NCBI GenBank assembly: GCA_934167485.1
Contig: CAKPKL010000002.1
Location: 62,001-126,000 of the forward strand
Reading direction: 5' to 3'
Source: an uncultured Bacilli bacterium
GTDB taxonomy: Bacteria; Bacillota_I; Bacilli_A; RF39; UBA660
Length of the DNA stretch: 64,000 nt
In this document: piece after piece, positions 17,529 through 27,365 of the stretch
How positions within the stretch are numbered: position 1 is the stretch's first letter
Layout of the letters: every line of letters starts with the position of its first letter
Notes under the pieces: generated by a model
What the model was told of the DNA's origin: nothing
Seen by the model: only the letters and a program-made list of their open reading frames with translations
The model's database searches: none
Position numbers and translations under genes: made by a program

Positions 17529-18080
17529 TTACTTCAACATTAATTTTAATGCTTCCTTTATTTGATCTTCTATATTTAAATTATCATTTATTGAAGGTAA
17601 TACTTTATTTATATCTGCTTGTTTATAACCTAATCCTTTTAAAACTTCTACTAATTCATCTAATTCTTTATTTTTACTTGTGACTGTCATATTAAGTTTA
17701 CCTTTTAAATCTAAAATTATTTGTCTAGCTACCTTATCCCCTATCTTAGGGAACTTCTTTAAATATAATATATTTTCTCTTTCTATCGCATCCATAATAC
17801 CATCTATTGAACCTGTAGCGAGCATAGGAAGAGCCATTTTACATCCTAAACCTTTTACATTTATTAATTTTAAAAACAAATTTTTTTCTTCTTTTGTTTT
17901 AAATCCATATAAAGATATTTCATCTTCTCTTACATATTGGTAAACATATACAATATATTCTTTATCTAATTCAAATGAATAAGGATTAGGTACATATACT
18001 AAATAACCTATCCCATTATTATCAACCACTATATAATTACTATCTTGGTTTATTACTCTACCCTTTATATATTCATACAT
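17529..18080 (-). CDS. ruvA: Holliday junction DNA helicase subunit RuvA
   Basis: RuvA binds the four-way junction and loads RuvB. The 183 residues from the ATG at 18080 begin MYEYIKGRVINQDSNYIVVD, the OB-fold domain I. Domain II has the helix-hairpin-helix stretches LLKLINVKGLGCKMALPML and FPKIGDKVARQIILDLKGK. Domain III at the C-terminus (VEVLKGLGYKQADINKVLP) contacts RuvB. GGTGAT precedes this ATG; a frame extended 16 codons upstream has no ribosome site. It is the first gene of ruvA-HAD-ruvB. Confidence 0.95.
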   Translation of the reverse strand: MYEYIKGRVINQDSNYIVVDNNGIGYLVYVPNPYSFELDKEYIVYVYQYVREDEISLYGFKTKEEKNLFLKLINVKGLGCKMALPMLATGSIDGIMDAIERENILYLKKFPKIGDKVARQIILDLKGKLNMTVTSKNKELDELVEVLKGLGYKQADINKVLPSINDNLNIEDQIKEALKLMLK

Positions 18081-18143
18081 TTTTATCACCATATAAAGTA
18101 TAACACAAACAAATGTTTTTGGCAACAAAAAAGATAATACAAT

Positions 18144-18575
18144 TTACATATTACCTTTCTTATATACCATTTGATAATTACTTTGATTTGCTTTTTGATT
18201 TATTAATTTTAATTCTTGTTTTTTCATTTTAGAAATTAATCTAACTGTAAACTTTAGTTTCCTGCCATCATTATTAGATAATGAATTTACAACTTCATAA
18301 GGCATAATTCCATTACTCAAAGCATCTTTTATTTTTAAGTTATTTTTTCTTACAAAACCAGAAGAAAATGTGTTATCATCTATATTTCTTATACTAGACT
18401 TACTGTCAACTATTGTTTCTATTACCTCTCTAGTTTGTTTAGGTGTACTTCTAAATCTATTCGTGTTATTTAACATATTTGATATGGTTTGATTAATAGA
18501 TTCTGCACTTATTCCATTTTCTATTGCATCTCTTATATATAATTCTTCTTTCTTCATAACACTACTAATAGCCAT
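18144..18575 (-). CDS. Unknown 143-residue protein
   Basis: I recognise no family. It is soluble and mostly helical, with two weakly similar segments: LYIRDAIENGISAESINQTIS (residues about 12-32) and LKIKDALSNGIMPYEVVNSL (about 80-100), each of the form K/R-DAI/L-xNGI. This may be an internal duplication of a small helical module. The gene is on the minus strand, upstream of ruvA and divergent from sigK, with AGGTGAT before the ATG. The C-terminal third is rich in Lys, Gln and Asn. Confidence 0.6.
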   Translation of the reverse strand: MAISSVMKKEELYIRDAIENGISAESINQTISNMLNNTNRFRSTPKQTREVIETIVDSKSSIRNIDDNTFSSGFVRKNNLKIKDALSNGIMPYEVVNSLSNNDGRKLKFTVRLISKMKKQELKLINQKANQSNYQMVYKKGNM

Positions 18576-18654
18576 AATATCACCTATTTCAATTTTAATT
18601 CATGTTAAAATACTAGTCAATATTTAGTTTATTCATTTTTTTATTATTTACACA

Positions 18655-18684
18655 GTATAGGACAAAATGTGTAAAACATATATT
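18655..18684 (+). promoter_or_regulatory. Possible SigE-type promoter of sigK
   Basis: GTATAGG (18655-18661), 15-base spacer, CATATATT (18677-18684), close to the SigE consensus (GHATATT / CATACAAT). It is weak evidence in such AT-rich DNA, and the start site would fall almost on the ribosome site GAGGTG. In B. subtilis sigK is transcribed by SigE. Confidence 0.35.
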
Positions 18685-18699
18685 ATTTTGAGGTGTTTT

Positions 18700-19395
18700 A
18701 TGTTAAATTTTTTTAAATGGCTATTTAAAGATTTTTTTATCTTTACAGCAGCCTATTCAAATAATAGTTTTCCTGATCCTTTATCTAAAGAAGAAGAAGA
18801 TATGTATGTAGAAAAAGCAAACATGGGTGATAAAGATGCTAGAGCAAAACTAATTGAACACAATTTAAGATTAGTAGCACATATAGTTAAAAAATATGAT
18901 AGCAAAACTGATGATGTAGATGATCTTATAAGTATAGGTACTATTGGTCTTATAAAGGGTGTTGACAGCTACTCTAAATCAAAAAATACTAGGCTTACAA
19001 CGTACGCTGCAAGATGTATAGAAAATGAGATTCTTATGAATTTTAGAAATAATAAAAAAAGAAATAAAGATATTAGTATAAATGAATCAGTTGGATTTGA
19101 TAAAGAAGGTAATGAAATTTCAATACTTGATATATTAAAAACTCCAGCACCTGACTTTGCTCTTGATATTCATAAAGAAGATAATATAGATGACATGAAA
19201 AAATATTTATCAGTATTAAATGATAGAGAAAAAGAAATAATTACCTACAGATATGGATTATATGATACTGATGAGATAACACAAAAAGAGATTGCTAAAA
19301 AGATGGGGATATCTAGAAGTTATGTGTCTAGAATAGAAAAAAGAGCACTTACAAAAATGTTAAGAGAATTTTTAAAAAATAATAAAGATGTTTAA
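18700..19395 (+). CDS. sigK: Sporulation sigma factor SigK (pro-form)
   Basis: Late mother-cell sigma factor. The 231 residues match SigK closely: SFPDPLSKEEEDMYVEKA, LIEHNLRLVAHIVKKYD (region 2.1), DDLISIGTIGLIKGVDSY, TYAARCIENEILM (region 2.4) and EIAKKMGISRSYVSRIEKRA (region 4.2). The first about 19 residues (MLNFFKWLFKDFFIFTAAY) are hydrophobic and align with the pro-sequence that is removed from B. subtilis pro-SigK by SpoIVFB, so processing is probably kept. No interrupting element is seen. It starts at the ATG at 18700 with GAGGTG upstream and ends at a strong terminator. Its presence implies a sporulation programme. Confidence 0.9.
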   Translation: MLNFFKWLFKDFFIFTAAYSNNSFPDPLSKEEEDMYVEKANMGDKDARAKLIEHNLRLVAHIVKKYDSKTDDVDDLISIGTIGLIKGVDSYSKSKNTRLTTYAARCIENEILMNFRNNKKRNKDISINESVGFDKEGNEISILDILKTPAPDFALDIHKEDNIDDMKKYLSVLNDREKEIITYRYGLYDTDEITQKEIAKKMGISRSYVSRIEKRALTKMLREFLKNNKDV

Positions 19396-19428
19396 AAAAA
19401 TCAATGATTATTCTTCATTGATTTTTTA
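19394..19428. terminator. Strong bidirectional terminator after sigK
   Basis: A 13-bp stem (AAAAAATCAATGA / TCATTGATTTTTT) with a 7-base loop lies between the convergent sigK and the gene ending at 19449. Confidence 0.85.
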
Positions 19429-19448
19429 CAAAATTTTACTTTAAATAT

Positions 19449-20504
19449 TTATCTAAGTTTTTCTTTTGAATCTTGATCTATTGTTTTTATTTTTTTAAAT
19501 TCTAAAACATTAAAATATTCTTTGGGAATAATATACTCCTCTCCATAAGATGAAACTACTATATCTTGATTTTCATCAAATCTTTTAAATAACATTATAT
19601 GTCCGGCATTATGAATAGATATTTTACTCCATGATAAACTTTTCTTGGTATGCATATATGCTTCACCATTAGGTGGTGATGAAATACTAATAGAATATCC
19701 ACTTGAATTTAGATTGTTTATATAATCCATAAATAATTTATAATCATTATTAAAATCTCTAACTGATATTTGCTCATTAACTAATCCTATATTTATATTA
19801 TATTGACTTAAATAGTAATTACTCCAAAAATTAAAATTATTTGTCCCTAATCCAGTCAATTTCTCATATATATTTATATCTTTACATTCCATTTCTATGT
19901 TTTTATTAGTACAAAGTTTTTTTAATTTATCTATGGAATCAATCCAATCAATACCAAATTTTTCTTTTGCTATTTTACCAACATCTCCCACATACTCAGT
20001 TACTGTTGGTATTTTACTCTTAAATAAAAGTTGATTATTTAAAGTACCATTTGCAGTAAATCCATTGTTAAATAATTCAATCACAGCACTCGAATCATCT
20101 ATATATTTGCTACCTAAAAGACTCTCTTGTGCTTCTTTTAAACTATTAAATTTATAATTTTGATATTCTACAAATTTTATTTTCATTATCTTATATAATT
20201 TAGAAAATATATCTACCATTAATTTATTACAATCAATTTTACCTTTTGTTAAACAAGAAAAACCAAATATATTTTTAAAATCTTCATCATTTTTATAAAT
20301 TTGATCTACTAGGGAGTTAGCAAGCATAGCGCATGAACATCCAGTAGTATTTAAATTTTTAAACATTTCTATTATTTCATCAGATTTTATACCTGGTATA
20401 TTTTTATTTACTATATATAATAAATCTTTATATTGTTGATTATGAAAAAATCTATTTTTTATTAATTTATATGGTAAACCTTGATTTGCTTCTATTTTAT
20501 CCAT
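19449..20504 (-). CDS. Papain-fold cysteine-peptidase-like protein of unknown role
   Basis: A 351-residue protein with no signal peptide or membrane segment. It has the order of a papain-like (C1/C39-type) peptidase: a Cys in NTTGCSCAMLANSLVDQIY (residues about 52-70), much later a His in ISIHNAGHIMLFKRF (near residue 300) and SSYGEEYIIPKEYF resembling the NSWG segment after it. The middle about 200 residues match nothing I know. Given the conserved Cys-His order it may be an active peptidase or a transglutaminase-like effector, but this is inference from motifs only. It stands alone between sigK and dusB on the opposite strand to sigK. Confidence 0.6.
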   Translation of the reverse strand: MDKIEANQGLPYKLIKNRFFHNQQYKDLLYIVNKNIPGIKSDEIIEMFKNLNTTGCSCAMLANSLVDQIYKNDEDFKNIFGFSCLTKGKIDCNKLMVDIFSKLYKIMKIKFVEYQNYKFNSLKEAQESLLGSKYIDDSSAVIELFNNGFTANGTLNNQLLFKSKIPTVTEYVGDVGKIAKEKFGIDWIDSIDKLKKLCTNKNIEMECKDINIYEKLTGLGTNNFNFWSNYYLSQYNINIGLVNEQISVRDFNNDYKLFMDYINNLNSSGYSISISSPPNGEAYMHTKKSLSWSKISIHNAGHIMLFKRFDENQDIVVSSYGEEYIIPKEYFNVLEFKKIKTIDQDSKEKLR

Positions 20505-20516
20505 ACTATCACCATT

Positions 20517-21506
<990 letters not shown>

Positions 21507-21522
21507 CAAATCACCTATTTTA

Positions 21523-21528
21523 ATTATA
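21523..21528 (-). promoter_or_regulatory. Extended -10 element of dusB
   Basis: Minus-strand TGA-TATAAT directly after the T tract of the spoVIF terminator; no clear -35. Confidence 0.5.
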
Positions 21529-21537
21529 TCATATTAC

Positions 21538-21563
21538 AAAAAAAAAGTTAATTAAATTAACTT
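21538..21563 (-). terminator. Terminator of spoVIF
   Basis: AAGTTAATT (21545-21553) / AATTAACTT (21555-21563) followed on the minus strand by T. It overlaps the last codons of spoVIF. Confidence 0.7.
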
Positions 21564-21794
21564 ATCTATATCCTTAGGAACATTATCATTTACAACAGTT
21601 TTAATTATTTTATCTTCTTGTTCTTTTGATACATCTCTACCAGTCATTTTACTTAGCGTTTGAATAACTTCCCTTAATGTCCCCTCATTTTTTAAATCAT
21701 TTTGTTGTAGTTTTTTAGCTAAATCAAGAATAGTATTTTTATCTACATTAGTTTTTTTCTCTACTCTATTAAAGAAAGAATCTGAAAATCCCAT
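21552..21794 (-). CDS. spoVIF: Stage VI sporulation protein F (SpoVIF)
   Basis: A small spore-coat-assembly protein. The 80 residues (FFNRVEKKTNVDKNTILDLA ... REVIQTLSKMTGRDVSKEQED) follow the SpoVIF/YjcC pattern IEKKTxV, DLAxxLQ, TVRxVI and VSKEQEDKI. It starts at the ATG at 21794 with AGGAGG upstream. A CATAAACTA sequence just upstream matches the -10 consensus of SigK promoters (CATANNNTA), but a -35 is not clear. It lies between dusB and the O-antigen-ligase-like gene. With sigK, gpr, gerQ and yabP/yabQ it supports a sporulating lifestyle. Confidence 0.85.
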   Translation of the reverse strand: MGFSDSFFNRVEKKTNVDKNTILDLAKKLQQNDLKNEGTLREVIQTLSKMTGRDVSKEQEDKIIKTVVNDNVPKDIDKLI

Positions 21795-21828
21795 CAAAAA
21801 ACCTCCTACAATAGTTTATGTTTAATGT

Positions 21829-23127
21829 TTAATTTTGACACTCCGCAGATAAAATAAAACCAATTATTATAAAATAGATAGGAGTGGTTGTAAGCATATT
21901 TATATTAGAAAACCCTTGAATAGAAAATGCAACGAATGCAAAAAATAAAATTTTATTTTTTTGTTTTAATCCTTTAAAAAATGTTATAGCAAGTAAAATT
22001 ATAAAAGGTATTACACCCAATATTCCACTAGATACAAGAGCATTTAAATACATATTATGAGTATTATCAACTATAACATTACCTCTTAAAGCATTCTTAC
22101 TTACAGCACTATTAGTTATAGAGAATACTACTGATTCTTTTGGTTTATTAGGATAAGCCAAATATAAATTATCATACCCTACACCAAGCACTGGATATTT
22201 TTTAACAATTTTTAAAGAATTCTTCCATATATCAATTCTTCCGTTGTCTATAGATTTACAGTTTTTCTTAATATCACATATTTCACATCTAAATGTAGAA
22301 TTATTTTTAATATTAACTTTAAAAACATCAACTAATAAATAATTTAGACTAAGTGTCATAACACAAGTAACAATTAAAATAAATAATAATTTTAAATATT
22401 TTTTTACTTTTATTTTATTAAAACATAAAATCAATATTAATATATAAACAAGTACATAAGTTAAAAGAGGTCCTGTAGATTGACAATTTACTAAAGAAAT
22501 AAAAAATAGAATAATTAAACTTATATTTTTTTTGTTTTCAATTAAATATTCATAAGTAACTATACTTAAAACAGTTACTATATAACTTCCAAAGAAATTA
22601 GGATTTCCAAGTATACCACAAGCCATATTTGTATCTAATCCATATCCTATTATAAAACTAAAAGGCATATATATTTGAAATAAAGCATATATTGAATTTA
22701 TTACTGAAATAATTATTAAAAGTTTAATAAACCTAGAAATATCTAGTTTATTTCCATATCTAATCCAATTTACAACTAATAAAAAGTATGTAAATAAAGT
22801 TAAAAAACCACCATGTCTATAATCTTTACCAAATATTGATATATTTTTATTTATAGAAAACATGCATACTAAAATTCCTATTAAAATAAACAAAAAGAAT
22901 ATATAATCATAGTAATTTAATTTTTTTGTTTTTATTATATTATATACATAAGTGTATAGCAAGAAAGGTATGCTTATATATAGTATTATAGCTATATTTA
23001 TAGAATCATAGTTATTAATTACATTATAGTATTGTAAATAAAAAGATAATATTCTAAGAAATGGGATTATTAATAATATACAAAGTGTAAAAATTGTTAA
23101 TACTTTTTTTGCATCTATGTTCTTCAT
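21829..23127 (-). CDS. O-antigen ligase/polymerase-like membrane protein
   Basis: A 432-residue polytopic protein with about 11-12 membrane segments. A large extracytoplasmic loop (residues about 250-330) carries the Wzy/WaaL-type stretch VGYDNLYLAYPNKP ... DNTHNMYLNALVSSGILGVI, where the His and its context are typical of the ligase fold. Such proteins join or polymerise surface glycans outside the cell. The loop holds four Cys (FRCEICDIKKNCKS), unusual for the family and perhaps a disulfide or metal site. No other glycan genes are adjacent, so its substrate is unknown. Confidence 0.75.
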   Translation of the reverse strand: MKNIDAKKVLTIFTLCILLIIPFLRILSFYLQYYNVINNYDSINIAIILYISIPFLLYTYVYNIIKTKKLNYYDYIFFLFILIGILVCMFSINKNISIFGKDYRHGGFLTLFTYFLLVVNWIRYGNKLDISRFIKLLIIISVINSIYALFQIYMPFSFIIGYGLDTNMACGILGNPNFFGSYIVTVLSIVTYEYLIENKKNISLIILFFISLVNCQSTGPLLTYVLVYILILILCFNKIKVKKYLKLLFILIVTCVMTLSLNYLLVDVFKVNIKNNSTFRCEICDIKKNCKSIDNGRIDIWKNSLKIVKKYPVLGVGYDNLYLAYPNKPKESVVFSITNSAVSKNALRGNVIVDNTHNMYLNALVSSGILGVIPFIILLAITFFKGLKQKNKILFFAFVAFSIQGFSNINMLTTTPIYFIIIGFILSAECQN

Positions 23128-23156
23128 ATTATCACCATTATAATTTTATCATAAAC

Positions 23157-23182
23157 AAAAAAAGAAAACAATTATTGTTCTC
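23157..23182 (-). terminator. Terminator of der
   Basis: Minus-strand GAGAACAAT / ATTGTTTTC followed by seven T; the stem contains the der stop codon. Confidence 0.7.
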
Positions 23183-24485
23183 CTTTACTTTTAAAATTAA
23201 TTACAATTGGTGTTCCACTAAAGTCAAAAGCTTCTCTTATTTTATTTTCTAAATATCTTTTATAAGAAAAGTGTACTAAACCTTTACTATTTACTTGAAT
23301 ATTAAATGTTGGTGGTGCACTTTTTACCTGAGATGTAAAATAAATTTTAAGTCTTTTTCCCTTATAACTAGGTGGTATATTTAATTCATAAGCATCCATT
23401 ATAACTTTATTTAAAACACTAGTTTTTATCTCTTTTTTACTATTTTCATAAGCTTGTAATATTTCTGGCATTAATGTATGTATTCTTTTCTTTGTTTTAG
23501 CACTTAAAAATACTACCTTAGCATAATCTATAAAAGCAAAATTAGCTTCAATATCTTGTTTCCACTTTTTAATAGCCATATCTTTATCTTCTATTAAATC
23601 CCATTTATTTACAACTATAACAACTGCTTTACCAGCATCTATAGCATATCCTGCTATATGTTTATCATGTTCTATAATACCTTCTTCTGCATTAATAACA
23701 ATAACACATACATCAGATCTATCTATAGCTTTTAAACTTCTAAGTAAACTATACTTCTCAACATTTTCGTATACTTTACCCCTTTTTCTCATACCAGCTG
23801 TATCTATAACTACATACTTTTCATTGTTATAATTAAATTCTGTATCTATAGCATCTCTAGTAGTTCCAGCTATATTTGACACTATTACCCTATCTTCATT
23901 AAGTAACGCATTTACTAAACTACTTTTACCTACATTAGGTCTTCCTATTATAGAAAATTTTACTTTAGTATCATCTTCATCATCTTCAAATTTAGGAAAA
24001 TTAGATGTAATAATATCTAATAGATCACTTATTCCATCACCTTGTTCTCCACTTACTTTAATAAGTTTATCAAATCCTAATTCATAAAACTCATATTCTG
24101 TTTCCTTAATTTTTTTACTATCACATTTGTTTATGGCAACTATTACTTTATCACTTACTTTCATAAGCATATCACGAACTAAGAAGTCATCACTAGTTAA
24201 TCCTTCCTTACCATCTACCACAAACACAACAATATCAGCTTCATCTATAGCAAGACTTGCTTGCATTTTTATTTCATTATTAAAATCAGCTGTACCACTT
24301 TCAATACCACCTGTATCTATAAGATGAAATTTATAATTGTAATAAGAAACATCACCATACACTCTATCACGAGTTATACCTGGAGTATCTTCAATTATAG
24401 ATATTTTTCTCCCTACTAATTTATTAAATATTGTACTTTTACCTACATTAGGTTTTCCTACAAGGGCAACTACCGGCTTTCTCAT
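23172..24485 (-). CDS. der: Ribosome assembly GTPase Der (EngA)
   Basis: Double-GTPase needed for 50S maturation. The first G domain begins VGKPNVGKSTIFNKL (residue 9) and the second IGRPNVGKSSLVNAL (near residue 180). NKxD motifs are NKCD and NKWD. A C-terminal KH-like domain includes YKGKRLKIYFTSQVKSAPP. The 437 residues match the usual length. It has an extended -10 (TGG-TATAAT, 24512-24517) and GAGGG upstream of the ATG. Prepilin 2 and gpr lie upstream on the same strand, but a terminator separates them. Confidence 0.97.
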   Translation of the reverse strand: MRKPVVALVGKPNVGKSTIFNKLVGRKISIIEDTPGITRDRVYGDVSYYNYKFHLIDTGGIESGTADFNNEIKMQASLAIDEADIVVFVVDGKEGLTSDDFLVRDMLMKVSDKVIVAINKCDSKKIKETEYEFYELGFDKLIKVSGEQGDGISDLLDIITSNFPKFEDDEDDTKVKFSIIGRPNVGKSSLVNALLNEDRVIVSNIAGTTRDAIDTEFNYNNEKYVVIDTAGMRKRGKVYENVEKYSLLRSLKAIDRSDVCVIVINAEEGIIEHDKHIAGYAIDAGKAVVIVVNKWDLIEDKDMAIKKWKQDIEANFAFIDYAKVVFLSAKTKKRIHTLMPEILQAYENSKKEIKTSVLNKVIMDAYELNIPPSYKGKRLKIYFTSQVKSAPPTFNIQVNSKGLVHFSYKRYLENKIREAFDFSGTPIVINFKSKGEQ

Positions 24486-24532
24486 ACTATCTTCCCTCTT
24501 TCAACGTTGATATTATACCATAATTTTTACAA

Positions 24533-24560
24533 AATAAAAAGTTTGAATTAATCAAACTTT
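24533..24560 (-). terminator. Terminator of prepilin 2
   Basis: AAAGTTTGA (24538-24546) / TCAAACTTT (24552-24560) with T-rich sequence after it on the minus strand. Confidence 0.75.
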
Positions 24561-24575
24561 CTAAATGTTACAATT

Positions 24576-24959
24576 TTAAGCTCCAGCAACTATTTCCATT
24601 GTTGATGTAGTTGCATTTTCACCAACATTACAACTAACTGATAAATTATTATTTGTAGTAGTAACTGTACAAGTAACATTATCATCTGTTGTTATTTCAT
24701 CATCATTCCATTTAGCATTATCCATTTTGAATGCACTTTTTACTTTATCTAAAGTAGGTGCTGAACCGTCAGCCATAAATGCTGTACTATAAGCTAATTC
24801 AACAGATTGAATTACAAGTTCTGCACTACGCTTTTTAGCATTATTTCTTGCATCCTCTATTATACCTAATACGATTGGTGTTGCAATTAATGCGATGATT
24901 GCTAAAATAACAATTACAGCTAATAACTCTATCAAAGTAAAACCTTTTTTACTTTTCAT
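24576..24959 (-). CDS. Prepilin-like protein 2 (small, major-pilin size)
   Basis: A 127-residue protein with leader MKSKKG and segment FTLIELLAVIVILAIIALIA, Glu at +5, then an amphipathic helix and a short C-terminal globular part with two Cys (VTCTVTT, LSVSCNV) that could form a disulfide. Among the four prepilin-like genes it has the size of a structural subunit, while the other three (377 to about 540 residues) carry extra domains. It has a near-consensus promoter and a strong AGGTGG ribosome site, in line with high expression. It lies between gpr and der with no assembly gene near. Confidence 0.85.
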   Translation of the reverse strand: MKSKKGFTLIELLAVIVILAIIALIATPIVLGIIEDARNNAKKRSAELVIQSVELAYSTAFMADGSAPTLDKVKSAFKMDNAKWNDDEITTDDNVTCTVTTTNNNLSVSCNVGENATTSTMEIVAGA

Positions 24960-24990
24960 ATTTTCACCACCTTACCTTTTCTATAAACAA

Positions 24991-25020
24991 AGTATATCAT
25001 ACTTTAATTTGTTTTGTCAA
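24991..25020 (-). promoter_or_regulatory. Strong promoter of prepilin 2, overlapping the end of gpr
   Basis: Minus-strand TTGACA (25015-25020), 18-base spacer, TGA-TATACT (-10 at 24991-24996). The -35 lies in the last codons of gpr. Confidence 0.75.
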
Positions 25021-26023
25021 CATTATTAATTGATTTATTTATCGAATTTGCAATAATTAATGATAATTTGTCAATAACAAAATCTATTTCTTTTGGAGTA
25101 ACCATTAAATTATATCCAATAGGATTTAATACTTCATATATTAGTTTTTCAAGTTCTTCTTCATTTAATGTGCCTATTAATCCAAGCAATGCCTTTTTAT
25201 CGTCTACATTTTCTTTTATTTTTTTATTTAAATAGTTTACATTATTAAATGTCAATTTGCTTTTTGGATCCTTCATATATTCTTTATTAAATGCATAATT
25301 TTTATATATAAAGTTTATTGTATCTCTTACTATTACAGTAGCATCTACAACCGTTGGAACTCCTATTGCATAAACTGGTATACCTATTGTATCTAAACTT
25401 ATTTCTTTTCTTTTATTACCTATACCACTTCCTGGATGTATTCCTGTATCTGTTATTTGAATAGTTTTATTTAATCGTTCTATTGATTTACTTGCAAGTG
25501 AATCTATTACTACTAAATAATCTGGTTTTATTTTATTTACAATAGATTCAATTATATCACTAGTTTCTATACCTGTCTGCCCCATTACTCCTGGATTTAT
25601 AGCAGCTACCCTATTATATCCTTCACTTAAGTTATCCAATAAATATATATGATTTGTTACTACTATATTATTTATTACAAGTGGTCCTAATGAATCAGGA
25701 GTAGATTTATCATTACCAAGTCCAACAATAAGTCCTAGAGAATTCTTTTTTACTTTTAGTATTTTTCTTAATATATTAGTTAAAACATTCGTTACATTAT
25801 CTTTATTATCTCTATCTGTAACATCTTCAAATTCTAATGTTATATATTTACCTTTTTTTCTATTTAATTCATTATTTTTACTTAATGTAACATCAGTAAT
25901 TTTAATATTATTAATATTCTTTACTTTATATTTAACACCTTTTAAAGACTCTTTTTCCTCTACCTCATCTATAGCTAAATCTGTTCTTAGTTGATATTTT
26001 TCTAAATCTACTTCTTTATTCAT
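25004..26023 (-). CDS. gpr: Germination protease GPR
   Basis: GPR degrades small acid-soluble spore proteins at germination. The 339 residues include the zymogen processing region YQLRTDLAIDE near residue 11 (autocleavage before the RTDLA-like motif in known GPRs), LIVGLGNDKSTPDSLGPLV, AINPGVMGQTGIET, IDSLASKS and TDTGIHPGSGIGNKRKEIS, all conserved in peptidase family A25. The length is slightly below the 370 residues of B. megaterium GPR. It is on the minus strand upstream of prepilin 2. The presence of gpr implies that spores with SASPs are made. Confidence 0.95.
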   Translation of the reverse strand: MNKEVDLEKYQLRTDLAIDEVEEKESLKGVKYKVKNINNIKITDVTLSKNNELNRKKGKYITLEFEDVTDRDNKDNVTNVLTNILRKILKVKKNSLGLIVGLGNDKSTPDSLGPLVINNIVVTNHIYLLDNLSEGYNRVAAINPGVMGQTGIETSDIIESIVNKIKPDYLVVIDSLASKSIERLNKTIQITDTGIHPGSGIGNKRKEISLDTIGIPVYAIGVPTVVDATVIVRDTINFIYKNYAFNKEYMKDPKSKLTFNNVNYLNKKIKENVDDKKALLGLIGTLNEEELEKLIYEVLNPIGYNLMVTPKEIDFVIDKLSLIIANSINKSINNVDKTN

Positions 26024-26063
26024 ACAATCACCACTATTATTTTTAACAAATTTCTTTATTTTA

Positions 26064-26092
26064 TTGCATTTTTTACATTTTTTTGTTAAAAT
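26064..26092 (+). promoter_or_regulatory. SigA promoter of rpsT
   Basis: TTGCAT (26064-26069), 17-base spacer, TGT-TAAAAT (-10 at 26087-26092). Confidence 0.7.
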
Positions 26093-26121
26093 ATGAGTAT
26101 ATGTGACTTGGAGGTGAATTT

Positions 26122-26385
26122 ATGCCAAATTTAAAGAATGCTAAAAAAAGAGTTTTAGTTAATGTTAAAAAAGAAAAAGTTAATAATGAATTTACTGCTA
26201 GTATGAAAACAGCTATTAAAAATGTAGAAAGAGCTGTTGCTTCTAAAGATAAAGAAAAAGCTAACGATAAATTAAAAACTGCTATCAAAGCTATAGATAA
26301 AGCTACTCAAAAAGGAGTAACTTCTAAAAACACAAGTGCTAGAAACAAATCTAGATTAAGTAAAAAAGTTAATTCTATGGAGTAA
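26122..26385 (+). CDS. rpsT: 30S ribosomal protein bS20
   Basis: An 87-residue basic, helical protein of the small subunit. It begins MPNLKNAKKRVLVNVKKEKV and contains SMKTAIKNVERAV and AIKAIDKATQKGV, followed by KNTSARNKSRLSKKVN: the bS20 pattern (xIKSxKKR, A-R-K-SRL). GGAGGTG precedes the ATG. The usual partner holA/gpr neighbourhood is kept: in B. subtilis rpsT also lies next to gpr. It has its own promoter and a compact terminator. Confidence 0.96.
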   Translation: MPNLKNAKKRVLVNVKKEKVNNEFTASMKTAIKNVERAVASKDKEKANDKLKTAIKAIDKATQKGVTSKNTSARNKSRLSKKVNSME

Positions 26386-26400
26386 TTTACTCCTTTTTAT
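26379..26400 (+). terminator. Terminator of rpsT
   Basis: GGAGT / ACTCC stem with a 5-base loop holding the stop codon, followed by TTTTTATTTT. Confidence 0.65.
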
Positions 26401-26461
26401 TTTATTTGTAAATATTTATACAAGTTATTGTTTTTTTGTGGCATAAAAATTTCTTGTATGA

Positions 26462-26467
26462 TATAAT
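26462..26467 (+). promoter_or_regulatory. Extended -10 of the transglutaminase-like gene
   Basis: TGA-TATAAT, consensus -10; the -35 is weak (TGGCAT at a 17-base spacing). Confidence 0.55.
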
Positions 26468-26483
26468 TATGCTAGGTGATACT

Positions 26484-27365
26484 ATGAAAGATCTTTTTAA
26501 AATATTTTTTTTACTTTCTTTATTAGTAGTAGTATATATTTTTAGAGATAATATTTCTGGTTTTATAAATGATGAAATTATTTATAAAGGAAGTAATAAG
26601 GTCTTAACATATAATGAATACTATTTAAAAAATGATTTTGCTTTTGTACAAAATACAGATTCAAACTCAGCTAATAGTTATCAAGAGGTTTTAAATATGT
26701 TTTATAGTATTATAAATAGTGGAGATGATAGTTATTCATTTTCTTGTAATTATGATAAATGCATAGATGATGTAAAAAAACTTATCGCAGAACAAAATAT
26801 AATAGCCAATATTAATAATTTTGTTCATCCATATAATTCTTTTTCTAGTATAAATATTGATGTAGAAACTAGTGGTAAAGTTACTGTAAAAATTAAAAAA
26901 GTTTATAGTGATGGAGAAATAACTTTTATTAATAAATATATTGATACTTTTATAAATAATAATTTAAATGATTCTATGAGCAATTATGATAAAATAAAAG
27001 TGTTTCATGATTTTGTTATAAACAATACAATATATGATGAAGCCAACACATTAAATTCATATACTGCTTATAATTTAATAACTACAGGTAAATCTATTTG
27101 TGGTGGATACAGTGATATCATGGCAATATATCTTGATAAATTAGGAATAACTAATTATAAAATAACTTCAGAAAATCATATATGGAATTTAATTAATTTA
27201 GATGGAACTTGGTATCATTTAGATGCTACTTGGGATGATCCAGTTGCTAGCGATGGAAAACAATATTTAATACATAATTTCTTTATGATATCAACAGAAC
27301 AATTACTTTCACTTGATCAAGTAGAACACAATTATGATAAAAATATTTATTTAGAAGCAAATTAA
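26484..27365 (+). CDS. Transglutaminase-like membrane-anchored protein
   Basis: A 293-residue protein with one N-terminal membrane anchor (residues about 3-20). Its C-terminal half is a transglutaminase-like fold: the nucleophile in GKSICGGYSDIMAIYLDKLG, His in SENHIWNLINLDGTWYHLD and Asp in LDATWDDPVAS, the complete Cys-His-Asp triad. It is probably outside the membrane, where it could crosslink or cleave peptides of the cell envelope (inference). The start is the ATG at 26484 with AGGTGAT upstream. It lies between rpsT and the phase-variable prepilin 3, convergent with the latter. Confidence 0.8.
   Translation: MKDLFKIFFLLSLLVVVYIFRDNISGFINDEIIYKGSNKVLTYNEYYLKNDFAFVQNTDSNSANSYQEVLNMFYSIINSGDDSYSFSCNYDKCIDDVKKLIAEQNIIANINNFVHPYNSFSSINIDVETSGKVTVKIKKVYSDGEITFINKYIDTFINNNLNDSMSNYDKIKVFHDFVINNTIYDEANTLNSYTAYNLITTGKSICGGYSDIMAIYLDKLGITNYKITSENHIWNLINLDGTWYHLDATWDDPVASDGKQYLIHNFFMISTEQLLSLDQVEHNYDKNIYLEAN

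Noticed and set aside
26073..26288. A minus-strand frame over rpsT.
   Set aside because: It is antisense to the certain ribosomal protein bS20 gene.
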